Positions 16,849-25,696 of a stretch of 45,801 bases of DNA are shown here, in pieces. This DNA is from Candidatus Zhuqueibacterota bacterium (GTDB lineage: Bacteria > Zhuqueibacterota > Zhuqueibacteria > Residuimicrobiales > JAFGEC01). Numbering within the stretch: the stretch's first letter is position 1; the number at the start of each line of letters is the position of its first letter. The stretch covers positions 1 to 45,801 of the forward strand of contig JAFGEC010000430.1 of NCBI GenBank assembly GCA_016931775.1, read 5' to 3'. The notes below the pieces were generated by a model that was not told where the DNA came from, made no database searches, and saw only the letters and a list, made by a program, of their open reading frames with translations. The translations under genes were made by a program, and so were the position numbers.

Positions 16849-17574
16849 ATGGCCAAAATACCCCATAGCCCGGCAGAAATATTTGATGAATTCTCACGGG
16901 ATGTCATCAATGTTTTCGGCGGTGATTTGATTGCAATCATTTTATACGGCAGCGGCGCCAGGAATGAATATATCTACAAAAAATCCGACATCAATTTTCT
17001 GGTCGTTTTGACGGAAGATGGAATTTTATATTTGTCCAAGAGTTTTGAATTGGTTAAAAAATGGCAGCCAAGAAACGTAGCGGTTCCGCTTTTTCTGACA
17101 AAGGAATATATTCATTCATCGCTGGACAGTTTTCCCATTGAATTTTTAAACATGAAGAATCATTACAATGTTGTTTTTGGCGAGGATGTGCTGGCCGATG
17201 TGCAGATTCCCCATGAAAGTTTACGTTTGCAATGTGAAGCGCAGGTCAAAGGCAAATTATTACACCTGCGGGAAAATTTTATTCAAACTCTGGGCCAAAA
17301 AAATGCGCTGCAAAATCTGCTGACTTTAACGCTTACGACATTTACGTCCATTTTCAATGCCATGCTGGTGCTCCGAAATGTCAGTGTGCCGAAAAACAAG
17401 ATGGTGATTATGAGTACTACAGCACAGGTTTTTGATCTGGATAAACAGATATTCGATCAGGTTATAAAAGTGGCCCGTAAGGAAATAAAAATGTCGGCTG
17501 ACGGTTTGATTCGGTTGACACAGCAATATGTCAACGAAATAAACAAATTGGCCACAATCGTCGATCAAATGTAA
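16849..17574 (+). CDS. Nucleotidyltransferase-fold protein with altered catalytic motif
   Basis: 241 residues from the ATG at 16849, chosen because AGGAG lies ten bases upstream; an in-frame ATG at 16807 has no ribosome site. The N-terminus has the minimal-nucleotidyltransferase motif LYGSGARNEYIYKKSDINFL: Gly34-Ser35, then Asp47-x-Asn49 where active enzymes carry Asp-x-Asp. The rest is helical and could be a substrate- or ligand-binding module. It is placed between the TPM and LemA genes with short gaps, which suggests a shared envelope-related role. It may be an inactive or repurposed transferase. The membrane association of its neighbours is not shared; no membrane segment is visible. Confidence 0.7.
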   Translation: MAKIPHSPAEIFDEFSRDVINVFGGDLIAIILYGSGARNEYIYKKSDINFLVVLTEDGILYLSKSFELVKKWQPRNVAVPLFLTKEYIHSSLDSFPIEFLNMKNHYNVVFGEDVLADVQIPHESLRLQCEAQVKGKLLHLRENFIQTLGQKNALQNLLTLTLTTFTSIFNAMLVLRNVSVPKNKMVIMSTTAQVFDLDKQIFDQVIKVARKEIKMSADGLIRLTQQYVNEINKLATIVDQM

Positions 17575-17639
17575 ATTATGGAGTTATTATGTCGAATCAA
17601 GTAACGGATAACCGGTCAAAAGTTACTAAAGGAGGATTT

Positions 17640-18251
17640 ATGTCAAAAGGTCTCGCAATCGGTCTGGGATGTCTGGGTGTTTTGATTATAATTGTTATTG
17701 CCGTAGGTATATTTGTCTATTCAACATACAATACAGTGGTCGGTATCGATGAAAGTGTTAAAGAACAATGGGCACAAGTGCAAACGGTTTTACAGCGGCG
17801 CATGGACCTGATTCCGAATCTTGTGGAAACAGTCAAAGGATATGCCGCACACGAACGAGAAACACTTGAGGCCGTTATTCAGGCGCGCGCCAATGCCACC
17901 AAAACGCAGATCAATGCGCAGGACATGGCCGCGAATCCGCAACTATTAGAACAGTTCATGAAGGCTCAGGACGGACTTTCTTCCGCATTGAGCCGTTTAA
18001 TGGTGGTTATTGAAAAATATCCCGACCTGAAGGCCGATCAGAACTTTATACGTTTACAGGATGAACTGACCAATACGGAAAATAAAATCGCGCAGGAACG
18101 CCGGTTGTATAACATCGCTGTTAAAGAATATAACACAAAAATCCGACGTATGCCTGTCGTACTGTTTGCCGGTATGCTGGGTTTTGATGTTCGGCCTACA
18201 TTCGAGGCACCTGAGGAAGCGCAGACAGCGCCAAAAGTCGATTTTAACTGA
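17640..18251 (+). CDS. lemA: LemA family membrane protein
   Basis: 203 residues from the ATG at 17640, preceded by AAAGGAGG. An upstream in-frame ATG (17589, also with a GGAG) would add 17 residues not typical of the family. One N-terminal membrane segment (about 6-28) is followed by the conserved LemA helical bundle: YNTVVGIDESVKEQWAQVQ, then LQRRMDLIPNLVETVKGYA and the second half ENKIAQERRLYNIAVKEYN. LemA proteins expose their helical domain outside the inner membrane; their function is not firmly known, but they pair with TPM proteins, as here. The stop overlaps the next start by one base (TGATG). Confidence 0.93.
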   Translation: MSKGLAIGLGCLGVLIIIVIAVGIFVYSTYNTVVGIDESVKEQWAQVQTVLQRRMDLIPNLVETVKGYAAHERETLEAVIQARANATKTQINAQDMAANPQLLEQFMKAQDGLSSALSRLMVVIEKYPDLKADQNFIRLQDELTNTENKIAQERRLYNIAVKEYNTKIRRMPVVLFAGMLGFDVRPTFEAPEEAQTAPKVDFN

Positions 18252-19243
18252 TGAATGTATTATTTATCGGCGGTACCGGAGTCATCAGCGCGGCATGCAC
18301 CCGGCGTGCCGTTGAAAGTGGATATAATGTGACATTGCTTAACCGCGGCAGAACACAGCGATCGGTACCGCCGACGGTTCATGTTATTCAGTGCGATATT
18401 CGCAACCGGAATTCCACCGCCACATTGTTAAAGAATAAAAACTTTGACGTCGTCGTAAACTGGGTTGCCTTTAAGACGGATCATGTGGAACAGGATATAC
18501 AGCTATTCAACGGACGAACCGGCCAATATATTTTTATAAGCTCTGCGTCGGCTTACCAGAAACCGCCCGAACAACTGCCTATAACCGAAACCACACCGTT
18601 GTCTAATCCCTTTTGGGCGTATTCGCGCGACAAAATTGCCTGTGAACGTCTTTTGTTTAAAACCTGGCGTGAGAAGAATTTCCCTGTTACAGTCGTCCGG
18701 CCTTCGCATACCTATGATGAAACCCTTTTACCGTTTCGCGGCCGTTACAGTTATACTTTTTTGGATCGAATGCGGCGCGGTAAAAAAATCATCATTCACG
18801 GTGACGGGACGTCGTTGTGGGTGCTGACCCATTCAATGGATTTTGCTGCGGCATTTAACGGATTGATAGGAGAGGAACGGGCGATTGGCGAGGCTTATCA
18901 TATCACATCGGATGAAGTGCTGACCTGGAATAAAATTTGTGAGATAACTGCCGCTGCCCTGGGCGTCGAAACAAAAATCGAGCACGTTTCTTCGGATTTT
19001 ATCGCCGCTTTTGATCCGGAATGGGGTGCCAGTTTGTTGGGCGATAAATCTTTTTGTATGGTATTTGACAATTCAAAAATTAAAACGATTGTTCCAGGTT
19101 TTTCAGCGACCGTTCCTTTCAGCCGTGGAGCGCAGGAGATCGTGCGCTGGTTCGACAGCCATCCAGCCGCGCAGATTGTTGATGCCGGATTTGACCGGCT
19201 GGTGGAAAAAATCATCTTGAAACATCGTGCGGGATTGCCGTAA
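18251..19243 (+). CDS. NAD-dependent epimerase/dehydratase family protein
   Basis: 330 residues of the extended short-chain dehydrogenase fold. The nucleotide-binding GGTGVIS is at residues 7-13, the ISSAS segment with the active-site serine at about 96-100, and the catalytic pair Tyr124-x3-Lys128 in AYSRDKIA. The C-terminal domain binds a sugar nucleotide in most relatives. Members include UDP-sugar epimerases and the CSP41-like group; the substrate here is open. Translation is coupled to lemA (1-base overlap), but a functional tie to TPM/LemA is not obvious. Confidence 0.85.
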   Translation: MNVLFIGGTGVISAACTRRAVESGYNVTLLNRGRTQRSVPPTVHVIQCDIRNRNSTATLLKNKNFDVVVNWVAFKTDHVEQDIQLFNGRTGQYIFISSASAYQKPPEQLPITETTPLSNPFWAYSRDKIACERLLFKTWREKNFPVTVVRPSHTYDETLLPFRGRYSYTFLDRMRRGKKIIIHGDGTSLWVLTHSMDFAAAFNGLIGEERAIGEAYHITSDEVLTWNKICEITAAALGVETKIEHVSSDFIAAFDPEWGASLLGDKSFCMVFDNSKIKTIVPGFSATVPFSRGAQEIVRWFDSHPAAQIVDAGFDRLVEKIILKHRAGLP

Positions 19244-19287
19244 CAGGATTTTTGCTTTGTTCATACCTTTAATGTTATGGAGATATC

Positions 19288-20334
19288 ATGAAAAGAATGA
19301 CAGTTATGATGCTTGTCTGTTTTTCGTTTGGCTTTACACAGACGTCTGAAAATTGGAAAATTCACGATATGTCGCGACCGCTACCTCCTGTTGTTGATCC
19401 GGGAACGGAAAGCACCCAGGATAAACCGGGTATTCCACCTTCCGACGCCGTGGTTCTGTTTGACGGAACCGACCTGTCTTTATGGTGCAGCATGAACGGC
19501 GAACCTGCTCGATGGCCGGTGAAGAACGGTTATATGGAAACCCGGCCGGGTACCGGACCGATTCAAACCCGGCTAGGCTTTGGCGATTGCCAGCTTCACG
19601 TTGAATGGGCGGCGCCGGTGCCTGCCGTCGGTACCGGCCAGGGCCGGGGCAACAGCGGTGTCTTTCTGATGGGCAAATACGAGGTACAAGTATTGGATTC
19701 CTATGAAAATTTGACCTATGCCGACGGACAGGCAGCCGCCGTTTATGCCCAGTATCCGCCGCTGGTCAATGCATGCCGGAAACCGGGCCAATGGCAAAGT
19801 TATGATATTGTTTTTCATAGGCCGCGTTTTGGAGCACAGGGTGAACTGCTCGCACCTGCTACAATGACGGTACTGCATAACGGCGTTCTGGTTCAAGACA
19901 ATGTGGAATTGCTCGGTGGCACACGCTGGCTGAACCGGCTGCCGTATGAAAACCACAGCGACCGGCTGCCGATCTCGCTGCAGGATCACAGCAATCCCGT
20001 GCAATACCGCAATATTTGGATCCGTCCGCTTGTTGAAACGGAACACAAAGAGCTTCGTCAGACGGTTTTTTATTCCGAATCAGCGTTTGGAAAATTTACA
20101 GGTGATTACCGAATTAATCCCGGTCCTCCCCTGGTCATCCTAAACCGGGGTGACAGGTTGTACGTCAGGATGTACCCCGGCCAGCAGGATGAACTCTATG
20201 CCGTGGCTGAAAACGAGTTTGTCAGCGTTAAAGTGGATATGAAAGTTGTCTTTTCCGAGGAAAAAGACGGGAAAATGACAAAAGTGACGTTTTATCAGGG
20301 TGGGGGAGAGACGGAGGCAGAGAGAGTTAACTGA
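19288..20334 (+). CDS. Secreted DUF1080 (3-keto-disaccharide hydrolase type) protein
   Basis: 348 residues with a short signal peptide (1-18). The DUF1080 concanavalin-like domain spans about 54-240, starting VVLFDGTDLSLW and containing GRGNSGVFLMGKYEVQVLDS, the most conserved stretch. Some DUF1080 proteins hydrolyse 3-keto-glycosides or bind glucans; others are only binding modules. A C-terminal extension of about 100 residues (YRINPGPPLVILNRGDRLYV to FYQGG) resembles the DUF3471-type beta domain. GGAG lies six bases before the ATG. It is expected in the periplasm or outside the cell. Confidence 0.85.
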   Translation: MKRMTVMMLVCFSFGFTQTSENWKIHDMSRPLPPVVDPGTESTQDKPGIPPSDAVVLFDGTDLSLWCSMNGEPARWPVKNGYMETRPGTGPIQTRLGFGDCQLHVEWAAPVPAVGTGQGRGNSGVFLMGKYEVQVLDSYENLTYADGQAAAVYAQYPPLVNACRKPGQWQSYDIVFHRPRFGAQGELLAPATMTVLHNGVLVQDNVELLGGTRWLNRLPYENHSDRLPISLQDHSNPVQYRNIWIRPLVETEHKELRQTVFYSESAFGKFTGDYRINPGPPLVILNRGDRLYVRMYPGQQDELYAVAENEFVSVKVDMKVVFSEEKDGKMTKVTFYQGGGETEAERVN

Positions 20335-20364
20335 AATTGGACATAAACTGAATGGGAAACGAGT

Positions 20365-20814
20365 ATGCAAAATGTTGTCAGAAAAACCTGCAGCAGATGT
20401 GGGAAAACGGTTTCACTTGCTGCTGAAAAAGGACAAAGTTGCCCTCACTGTGGTGCTCTATGGACTTTTGAGTCGACTTCAATATTACCGGGAGAATCAG
20501 CAACAATTACAGCCGATGGCTTGAAGAAGGGTTATCTGGCAGCAATTGTCGTTGTATTTTTTTTCGCAATTATTGGTTTATTCATTCAGCAGTTTTCTGT
20601 AAATCTGCAAGACAATCCAAGTTATCAGAGTGCAGGTTCGACCTGGCAAAATATCACAAACTTGATGGAGAGAAATGTGGCAATTTTTGCCAGATTTCAA
20701 CGACTTTTTGAAGAAAAAGATAACCAGAAAATTCAGGGAATGACGGAAATTAACAATAAAATACGGCAGATGCAAGAAATAGAGGTGAATGGAAAAAATT
20801 TCCCTCCCAAATAA
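20365..20814 (+). CDS. Zinc-ribbon single-pass membrane protein
   Basis: 149 residues. Two CxxC knuckles (CSRCGK at about 9-14 and CPHCGALW at about 26-33) form a rubredoxin-like zinc ribbon. A membrane segment (about 57-76, GYLAAIVVVFFFAIIGLFI) and a charged C-terminal helix with coiled-coil character follow. No family was recognised. The ribosome site is weak. It follows the DUF1080 gene closely (30 bases), so it is probably in the same transcript. A sensory or scaffold role is possible but unproven. Confidence 0.65.
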   Translation: MQNVVRKTCSRCGKTVSLAAEKGQSCPHCGALWTFESTSILPGESATITADGLKKGYLAAIVVVFFFAIIGLFIQQFSVNLQDNPSYQSAGSTWQNITNLMERNVAIFARFQRLFEEKDNQKIQGMTEINNKIRQMQEIEVNGKNFPPK

Positions 20815-20886
20815 GTTATTTCACTCACGATCACACCCGAAAAAGGAAAAATTGATCCTTTGATTCTATCAAAGAAAATTATAAAT

Positions 20887-21675
20887 ATGGAAATAAATCA
20901 TTCTCAAAAACTTTTTTTCAAACATTGGTTTGAAAAATATACTTCCGGCGTTACATCCGGCGATTCTCAGGTCCGGCAAAATCTGGATTTAAAAAAGTAT
21001 CACACCTATCGTGTTTGTGAAGAAATTGTACAACTGTCAAAAGCCCTGGGCAAAACACCCCAACAGCAAAATTTTGCCTTTGTCTGTGCTCTGTTTCATG
21101 ATGTGGGACGGTTTGAACAGTATGCAAAATTCGGCACATACAAGGACCGCGACGGCTTGAATCATGCCCAATTGAGTCTGGAGGTTCTGGATCGATTCGG
21201 GCTGATGAATAATTTTGCTCCGCAGGCACAAACCGCGCTCAAAAAGGCCATTTTGTACCATAATTTACCCTGCTTGCCGCAGGACGCGGACAAAAACGCG
21301 CGACACTGGGCGGGTTTACTGCGGGATGCGGATAAACTGGATATCTGGCAAATTGCCATCGATTTTTACCGGAATGGAAAAACAAAAAACGCCGCACTAG
21401 ATCTGGGGCTTCCCGACGATCCGGTCGTGTCTCCTTTAGTACTCGCCGATCTGGAAAACCGCCGTATTGTGGACAGCAGGAACGTCCGCTCACTTGACGA
21501 TCTGAAATTGCTGCTGGCGGGTTGGGTATATGACATAAATTTTAACGAAACCCTGGTTCTTATCCGCCGGCGGGGATATCTCGAGTCCCTCCATTCCTCG
21601 CTGGCACACCACACCCATCTTGATCCTTACTTTGAACGGATAAATGATTATATCGAAACAAAGCTCTTATCATGA
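20887..21675 (+). CDS. HD-domain phosphohydrolase
   Basis: 262 residues from the ATG at 20887; an in-frame TTG at 20860 gives nine more residues and cannot be excluded, as neither has a good ribosome site. The metal-binding signature is complete: His39 (KYHTYRV), His71-Asp72 (ALFHDVGRFEQ), further His93 and His125, and Asp147 (LLRDADKLDIW). HD proteins are cytoplasmic metal-dependent phosphomonoesterases or phosphodiesterases, often acting on nucleotides; the substrate is unknown. The stop overlaps the next start (ATGA), so it is co-translated with the methyltransferase. Confidence 0.85.
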   Translation: MEINHSQKLFFKHWFEKYTSGVTSGDSQVRQNLDLKKYHTYRVCEEIVQLSKALGKTPQQQNFAFVCALFHDVGRFEQYAKFGTYKDRDGLNHAQLSLEVLDRFGLMNNFAPQAQTALKKAILYHNLPCLPQDADKNARHWAGLLRDADKLDIWQIAIDFYRNGKTKNAALDLGLPDDPVVSPLVLADLENRRIVDSRNVRSLDDLKLLLAGWVYDINFNETLVLIRRRGYLESLHSSLAHHTHLDPYFERINDYIETKLLS

Positions 21676-22460
21676 ATCCGATCGAGGTAAATTCCCCTGC
21701 CGATCCGGCAATCACGCCCTTTCTTTATCTGTCCGACCGCCATCTGGCTGCCCGGGAAGGCCTGTTTGTGGTCGAAGGGGAATTCCTGGTGTTGCGGCTG
21801 CTCCGCAGTCAATATGAAACGGTTTCCATTCTGTGCGAATCCGGGCGGTTAGCCGGAATCGAGCCTTTGGTCGGAGAAAAGACGGCGGTTTATATTGCCG
21901 GCCGTGATGTGCTATCACAAATCGTCGGATTTCCGTTCCATCGCGGTGTACTGGCTTTGGGCGCGCGGAAACCGATGATATCGTTAACGGATTTTGATTT
22001 TGCCCGGCAACCCTTGACGATTTTAGCCTTTCCGGAGGTTAACGATGTGGAAAATTTGGGCGGTATGGTTCGCAATGCCGCTGCGTTTGGAGTTGACGCT
22101 GTCCTTCTCGGTGAAAAATGCTGCGATCCGTTTGCGCGCCGGGCCATCCGGGTGTCCATGGGGGCCGTTTTTAAAATGGATTTTTTTCGAATGACCGGCC
22201 TCTTGCAGCGGTTGGAAGATTTGCGCAGTGAGTACGAGCTGAAGGTGTTTGCGACCATATTGGACGAAGGCGCTGTGCCCCTGCATCTGGTGAGACGCGC
22301 TCCGCGCAGCGTTCTGCTGTTCGGCAACGAGGCCGGCGGGCTGAGTGATCCATGGCGCCGTATGGCGGATGAGTTGATAACCATTCCCATGCGGAAAGGG
22401 GTGGATTCGCTTAATGTCTCCGTGGCGTGCGGGATTGTCTTGTATCATTTTTGCCGGTAG
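21672..22460 (+). CDS. TrmH/SpoU-family RNA 2'-O-methyltransferase
   Basis: 262 residues. The three SPOUT motifs are present: motif 1 (about 127-145, ENLGGMVRNAAAFGVDAVLL), motif 2 (217-225, FGNEAGGLS) and motif 3 (239-254, PMRKGVDSLNVSVACG). These build the knotted SAM site used to methylate the ribose of tRNA or rRNA. The N-terminal part (about 15-100) is an RNA-binding domain of the kind in TrmH/RlmB relatives. The target nucleotide cannot be assigned. It overlaps the HD gene by four bases and converges on the YfaP-like gene with a 10-bp gap. Confidence 0.9.
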   Translation: MNPIEVNSPADPAITPFLYLSDRHLAAREGLFVVEGEFLVLRLLRSQYETVSILCESGRLAGIEPLVGEKTAVYIAGRDVLSQIVGFPFHRGVLALGARKPMISLTDFDFARQPLTILAFPEVNDVENLGGMVRNAAAFGVDAVLLGEKCCDPFARRAIRVSMGAVFKMDFFRMTGLLQRLEDLRSEYELKVFATILDEGAVPLHLVRRAPRSVLLFGNEAGGLSDPWRRMADELITIPMRKGVDSLNVSVACGIVLYHFCR

Positions 22461-22470
22461 GGGCGGAATT

Positions 22471-23244
22471 TTAATAGTCCAATGTATTGCTCAGCCCTGA
22501 ATCCAACGGCGTTATAACGCCATTTGAAATTTGTAATACCGGCCAATAGGTGCCGGTTTGGTTTTGAGGCACCTGAAAGACGAACAACATTTTATTCTCT
22601 TCACCATACACCTTGACAAACGCTTTTGAATCAGACAGTGACTTGTTGTCGTCACTTCTGCGGTTGGAATAATCATGTACCATATAGTAATAATCGGCCG
22701 TGTTATCGATCTCCTTTACGGTAATAGTTTCCGGCCCATATCCGTCCCGGTCGTCGCGGTCAAGACGGGCAATGCCGTCATCGGCTGTGAGCATACTGCG
22801 GGGTGAAACGTGATAGTATCCGGACTTTTCCAAATGGGCGTCCAGGTCCAGCGGCGTCTTTTCCCAATCCAGTACAAAACGTAAGTGGCCCGGCGGTAAA
22901 ACAGGTGAAACGGAAAACCGGTTAAAAAACAGTGTACCCGCTTTAATTTCGATTTCAAAAACCGCCGGTATAAATTCTTCCTTTTGAAAGTCTACTTTGA
23001 ATGTTCCGTCGTTTTCCGGGATAGGAAATATCACTTGCCCCAGCTCATTGGAGGTATATTCTCCCAGGTTTTCGATCTTGATCTGAGCTCCGGCAACCGG
23101 TTCACCGGTGAGCGCCTGGATAAAATGCAAGGTCAGTTCTTTTTCCTCCAATTCCCGAGATGTGTCGTCAACGTCTGTCTGGGCAACCTGGGCGAACAGT
23201 GGCAGTGAAGCAATAAACATGAAAAAAATCGATAGGTTTTTCAT
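22471..23244 (-). CDS. Secreted YfaP/DUF2135-like protein with carboxypeptidase-regulatory-like domain
   Basis: 257 residues with a signal peptide (1-18). Residues about 35-110 look like a CarboxypepD_reg/Ig plug domain (LHFIQALTGEPVAGAQIKIE). Residues about 120-250 carry the YfaP-type pattern: LRFVLDWEKTPLDLDAHLEK, then YHVSPRSM, LDRDDRDGYGPETITV, YYYMVHDYSNR and the TGTYWPVLQISNG end. Such proteins are periplasmic or surface-exposed; no enzymatic activity is established. AGAGG lies about nine bases upstream, inside the small upstream ORF whose stop overlaps this start by ATGA. Confidence 0.75.
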   Translation of the reverse strand: MKNLSIFFMFIASLPLFAQVAQTDVDDTSRELEEKELTLHFIQALTGEPVAGAQIKIENLGEYTSNELGQVIFPIPENDGTFKVDFQKEEFIPAVFEIEIKAGTLFFNRFSVSPVLPPGHLRFVLDWEKTPLDLDAHLEKSGYYHVSPRSMLTADDGIARLDRDDRDGYGPETITVKEIDNTADYYYMVHDYSNRRSDDNKSLSDSKAFVKVYGEENKMLFVFQVPQNQTGTYWPVLQISNGVITPLDSGLSNTLDY

Positions 23245-23360
23245 CTTACAGCATCCTCTGGTTCAGTTCGAAGCAGAATACCGGTTTGCAGGTTGAAGCT
23301 GCAATTGAAATATGCCAATCCGGTAATAAAAAGCAGCAAAATTACTATCACATCTCCCAT
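23241..23360 (-). CDS. Candidate 39-residue membrane protein, translationally coupled
   Basis: ATG at 23360 with AAGGG about nine bases upstream. The product begins MGDVIVILLLFITGLAYFNC and ends TEPEDAVR: one membrane-spanning segment plus a short charged tail. Its TGA overlaps the ATG of the YfaP-like gene (ATGA), the usual geometry of translational coupling. It matches no family I recognise. Alternatively it is a leader peptide or chance ORF. Confidence 0.5.
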   Translation of the reverse strand: MGDVIVILLLFITGLAYFNCSFNLQTGILLRTEPEDAVR

Positions 23361-23635
23361 AGTGACAGCCCTTCAATGTTATTTAGATTAACCTGTTCAT
23401 TCGGGCAAGCATATCCCCAAATACTTAACTTCTAAATTTACTAATAAAGCATAAGCAAATTATTTAAAAAAATCAATATAAAAATAGGCTCAAACGGATA
23501 TGTCGCTGACAAGGGTGAACATGGCGGGTAGGCACTCCGTAATACAGTGACATCTTACGGTCCCGGTTTTACAAAAGTATTGCCGTATTTAAAGAATTTT
23601 TAACTTGTCTGAAAATCTTACAAATCGCCGGCGAA

Positions 23636-24365
23636 TCACCGCACCAGTACCATCTTTCCCACGGCGGAAAATTCACCTGCCTCTATTTTGTAAAAATACA
23701 CTCCGCTGGACAATATTGCCGCATTAAAATTTACGGTATGTCTCCCCGGCGCATAGCTGCCGGATGCCAGCGTGTCTAATTCCCGTCCCGTCGCCGGCCA
23801 AAAGCTTGGTGCCGGAAATGGCCGGGGCGACACGAATGGTCACCTTGGTTGGGATTTGTACACGCCATACCTCAATGCCTGATGCGACGTCCACACCAAC
23901 GATCCAGCCTCGCTCCGAACCGATATAAGCGATGCCATTGTCGAAAACCGGTGATGAGTGAAAAAAGTCCCAGCTGTCATACTGGTTTGTCACAGATCCT
24001 GGCGCAAGCTCCACCTGCCACTTAAAATTCCCCTGTAAGTCAAGTCCGTATAACTTGTTTCCGGCTTCGAAACAGACCGTTTCCGCATTAATCGCCGCAT
24101 TGGATTGAACCGGCGAACCGGTGGCAAAGGACCATTTTTTCTCGCCGGTGAGTGCATCAATGGCGTAAAAATTTTTGTCCAGACTGCCGATGTAAACAAT
24201 ATTATCGTGCACCAGTGGTGTGGCATAAACCGCATTGTCCGTTTGAAAGACCCATTCGGTCATTTCCGCAGCATACGGATTGGATTCTCCACCGATTGAG
24301 ACATCAAGAAAAAAAAGCAGATTAAAACAAAGAAATGCCGTTATTGTGATCATGTTGAATCTCAT
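23636..24365 (-). pseudogene. PQQ-repeat secreted protein, internally deleted and frameshifted
   Basis: It starts with AGGAGG and a signal peptide, then about 170 residues of PQQ beta-propeller repeats: YATPLVHDNIVYIGSLD, FYAIDALTGEKKWSF and SPVFDNGIAYIGS. In frame it continues to GTKLLAGDGTG and then degenerates to a stop at 23724. In another frame the following DNA encodes the end of a sorting domain: GRELDTLASGSYAPGRHTVN, then SSGVYFYKIEAG and the tail KMVLVR, stopping at 23636. The remaining propeller blades and the NYPNPFNP segment are missing. The two frames meet at about 23780-23791, where the minus strand reads GACGGGACGGGA. An intact relative would be a propeller-type binding protein exported through the same sorting route. 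Confidence 0.8.
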
Positions 24366-24750
24366 ATGTTCCTCCTGTCGTTTTTTTTAAAGACAGGGGA
24401 AAGTTAATCATAATGCGGGAAAAAGCCGTCGCGCTCGGCACGCCGCGCGGTTTTCAGTACGTTTTTTTTTGTAATGATCAGGATTCGGTTTGTATTTTTC
24501 CCTGCCGATAAGGAGATTCAACCTGGCAGCACTGCCGTGCACATCACCGTATTCACATTTAAGAATAAATACAGCGGATAATGTTAAAAGGATAGACTGG
24601 ATATGAGCAATAAAGATCTTTTTTTCTGATTATTTATCCAATAGAGCCATCCTGTTGATCTTGTTGATTGTCAAAATCAGCTGTTTTTTAAAAAAAATGT
24701 ATTGTTCGTTTACCCCAAATTAATTAATTTATAAAAAACAGGATTTTATC
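24366..24750. other. 385-bp intergenic region between divergent genes
   Basis: It must hold the promoters of the PQQ pseudogene (minus) and the MscS gene (plus). I see no repeat, RNA or convincing ORF in it. Confidence 0.6.
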
Positions 24751-25656
24751 ATGAAAAAAGTGTACGAATGGCTCATTTTACAATTACAATCGACGATACC
24801 GTTTCAGGATCATTTACTGGGAACGGTATTCACTATATTTTTTCTATGGCTGCTTGCCCGGTTTATCAATTTTATCATCAACCGGCGTACACAGGATGTA
24901 CGCGTACAGTATACCTGGCGAAAAGCCGTATCGTACAGCTCTTTCGTTCTGGGGATATTTTTCATCGGCCGTATCTGGTTTGCCGGTTTTCAGTCGCTTT
25001 CAACATTTCTCGGGCTTTTTTCCGCAGGACTTGCCATTGCATTAAAAACTCCGCTGGAAAATATGGCCGGATGGTTGTTTATTTTATGGCGGCGGCCCTT
25101 TCATGTGGGGGACCGCATTCAACTGGGAGAATACCGCGGCGATGTGATCGATCAGCGGATTTTCATGTTCTCACTCATGGAGATCGGTAACTGGGTGGAT
25201 GCCGACCAGAGTACGGGCCGTGTCATTCACGTGCCCAACGGTAAAATTTTCAACGAGGCGCTGGCCAATTACAGCGCCGGATTTCAGTATATCTGGCATG
25301 AAATTCCGGTTCTGGTTACATTCGAAAGCAACTGGAAAAAGGTGAAAAAAATACTTTTAGAGATCGCCACCGAGCATGCGGAGCATTTGAGTGATGCGGC
25401 AGAAAAAAGCGTGAAACAGGCGGCAAAAAAGTTTCTTATATTTTACAATAAACTCACACCTACCGTTTACACATCGGTCAGGGACAGCGGAGTGTTGTTG
25501 ACCATTCGATATCTGTGTGAACCCAGGCGGCGCCGTTCAAGCGAACAGGAAATATGGGAGGATATACTGGAAAAATTCAGTGAAAACGACGACATTGATT
25601 TCGCCTATCCGACACGCCGGTTTTTCGATCATGACAAGGAGGGGAAAAAGGAGTAA
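24751..25656 (+). CDS. Small mechanosensitive channel, MscS family
   Basis: 301 residues. Three N-terminal membrane segments (about 22-42, 56-74 and 80-112) end in the pore-lining helix and beta-domain entry: FSAGLAIALKTPLENMAGWL, then WRRPFHVGDRI. The beta domain contains GRVIHVPNGKIFNEALANY, the MscS signature for the cytoplasmic vestibule. MscS channels open under membrane tension and release solutes during osmotic downshock. Length matches the short MscS type. AGGA precedes the ATG by six to seven bases. It stands alone and faces the amidase gene across 40 bp. Confidence 0.92.
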   Translation: MKKVYEWLILQLQSTIPFQDHLLGTVFTIFFLWLLARFINFIINRRTQDVRVQYTWRKAVSYSSFVLGIFFIGRIWFAGFQSLSTFLGLFSAGLAIALKTPLENMAGWLFILWRRPFHVGDRIQLGEYRGDVIDQRIFMFSLMEIGNWVDADQSTGRVIHVPNGKIFNEALANYSAGFQYIWHEIPVLVTFESNWKKVKKILLEIATEHAEHLSDAAEKSVKQAAKKFLIFYNKLTPTVYTSVRDSGVLLTIRYLCEPRRRRSSEQEIWEDILEKFSENDDIDFAYPTRRFFDHDKEGKKE

Positions 25657-25696
25657 TGAGGATGTGATTTTGGGGTGTTGGATTCCCTGAAAATTT

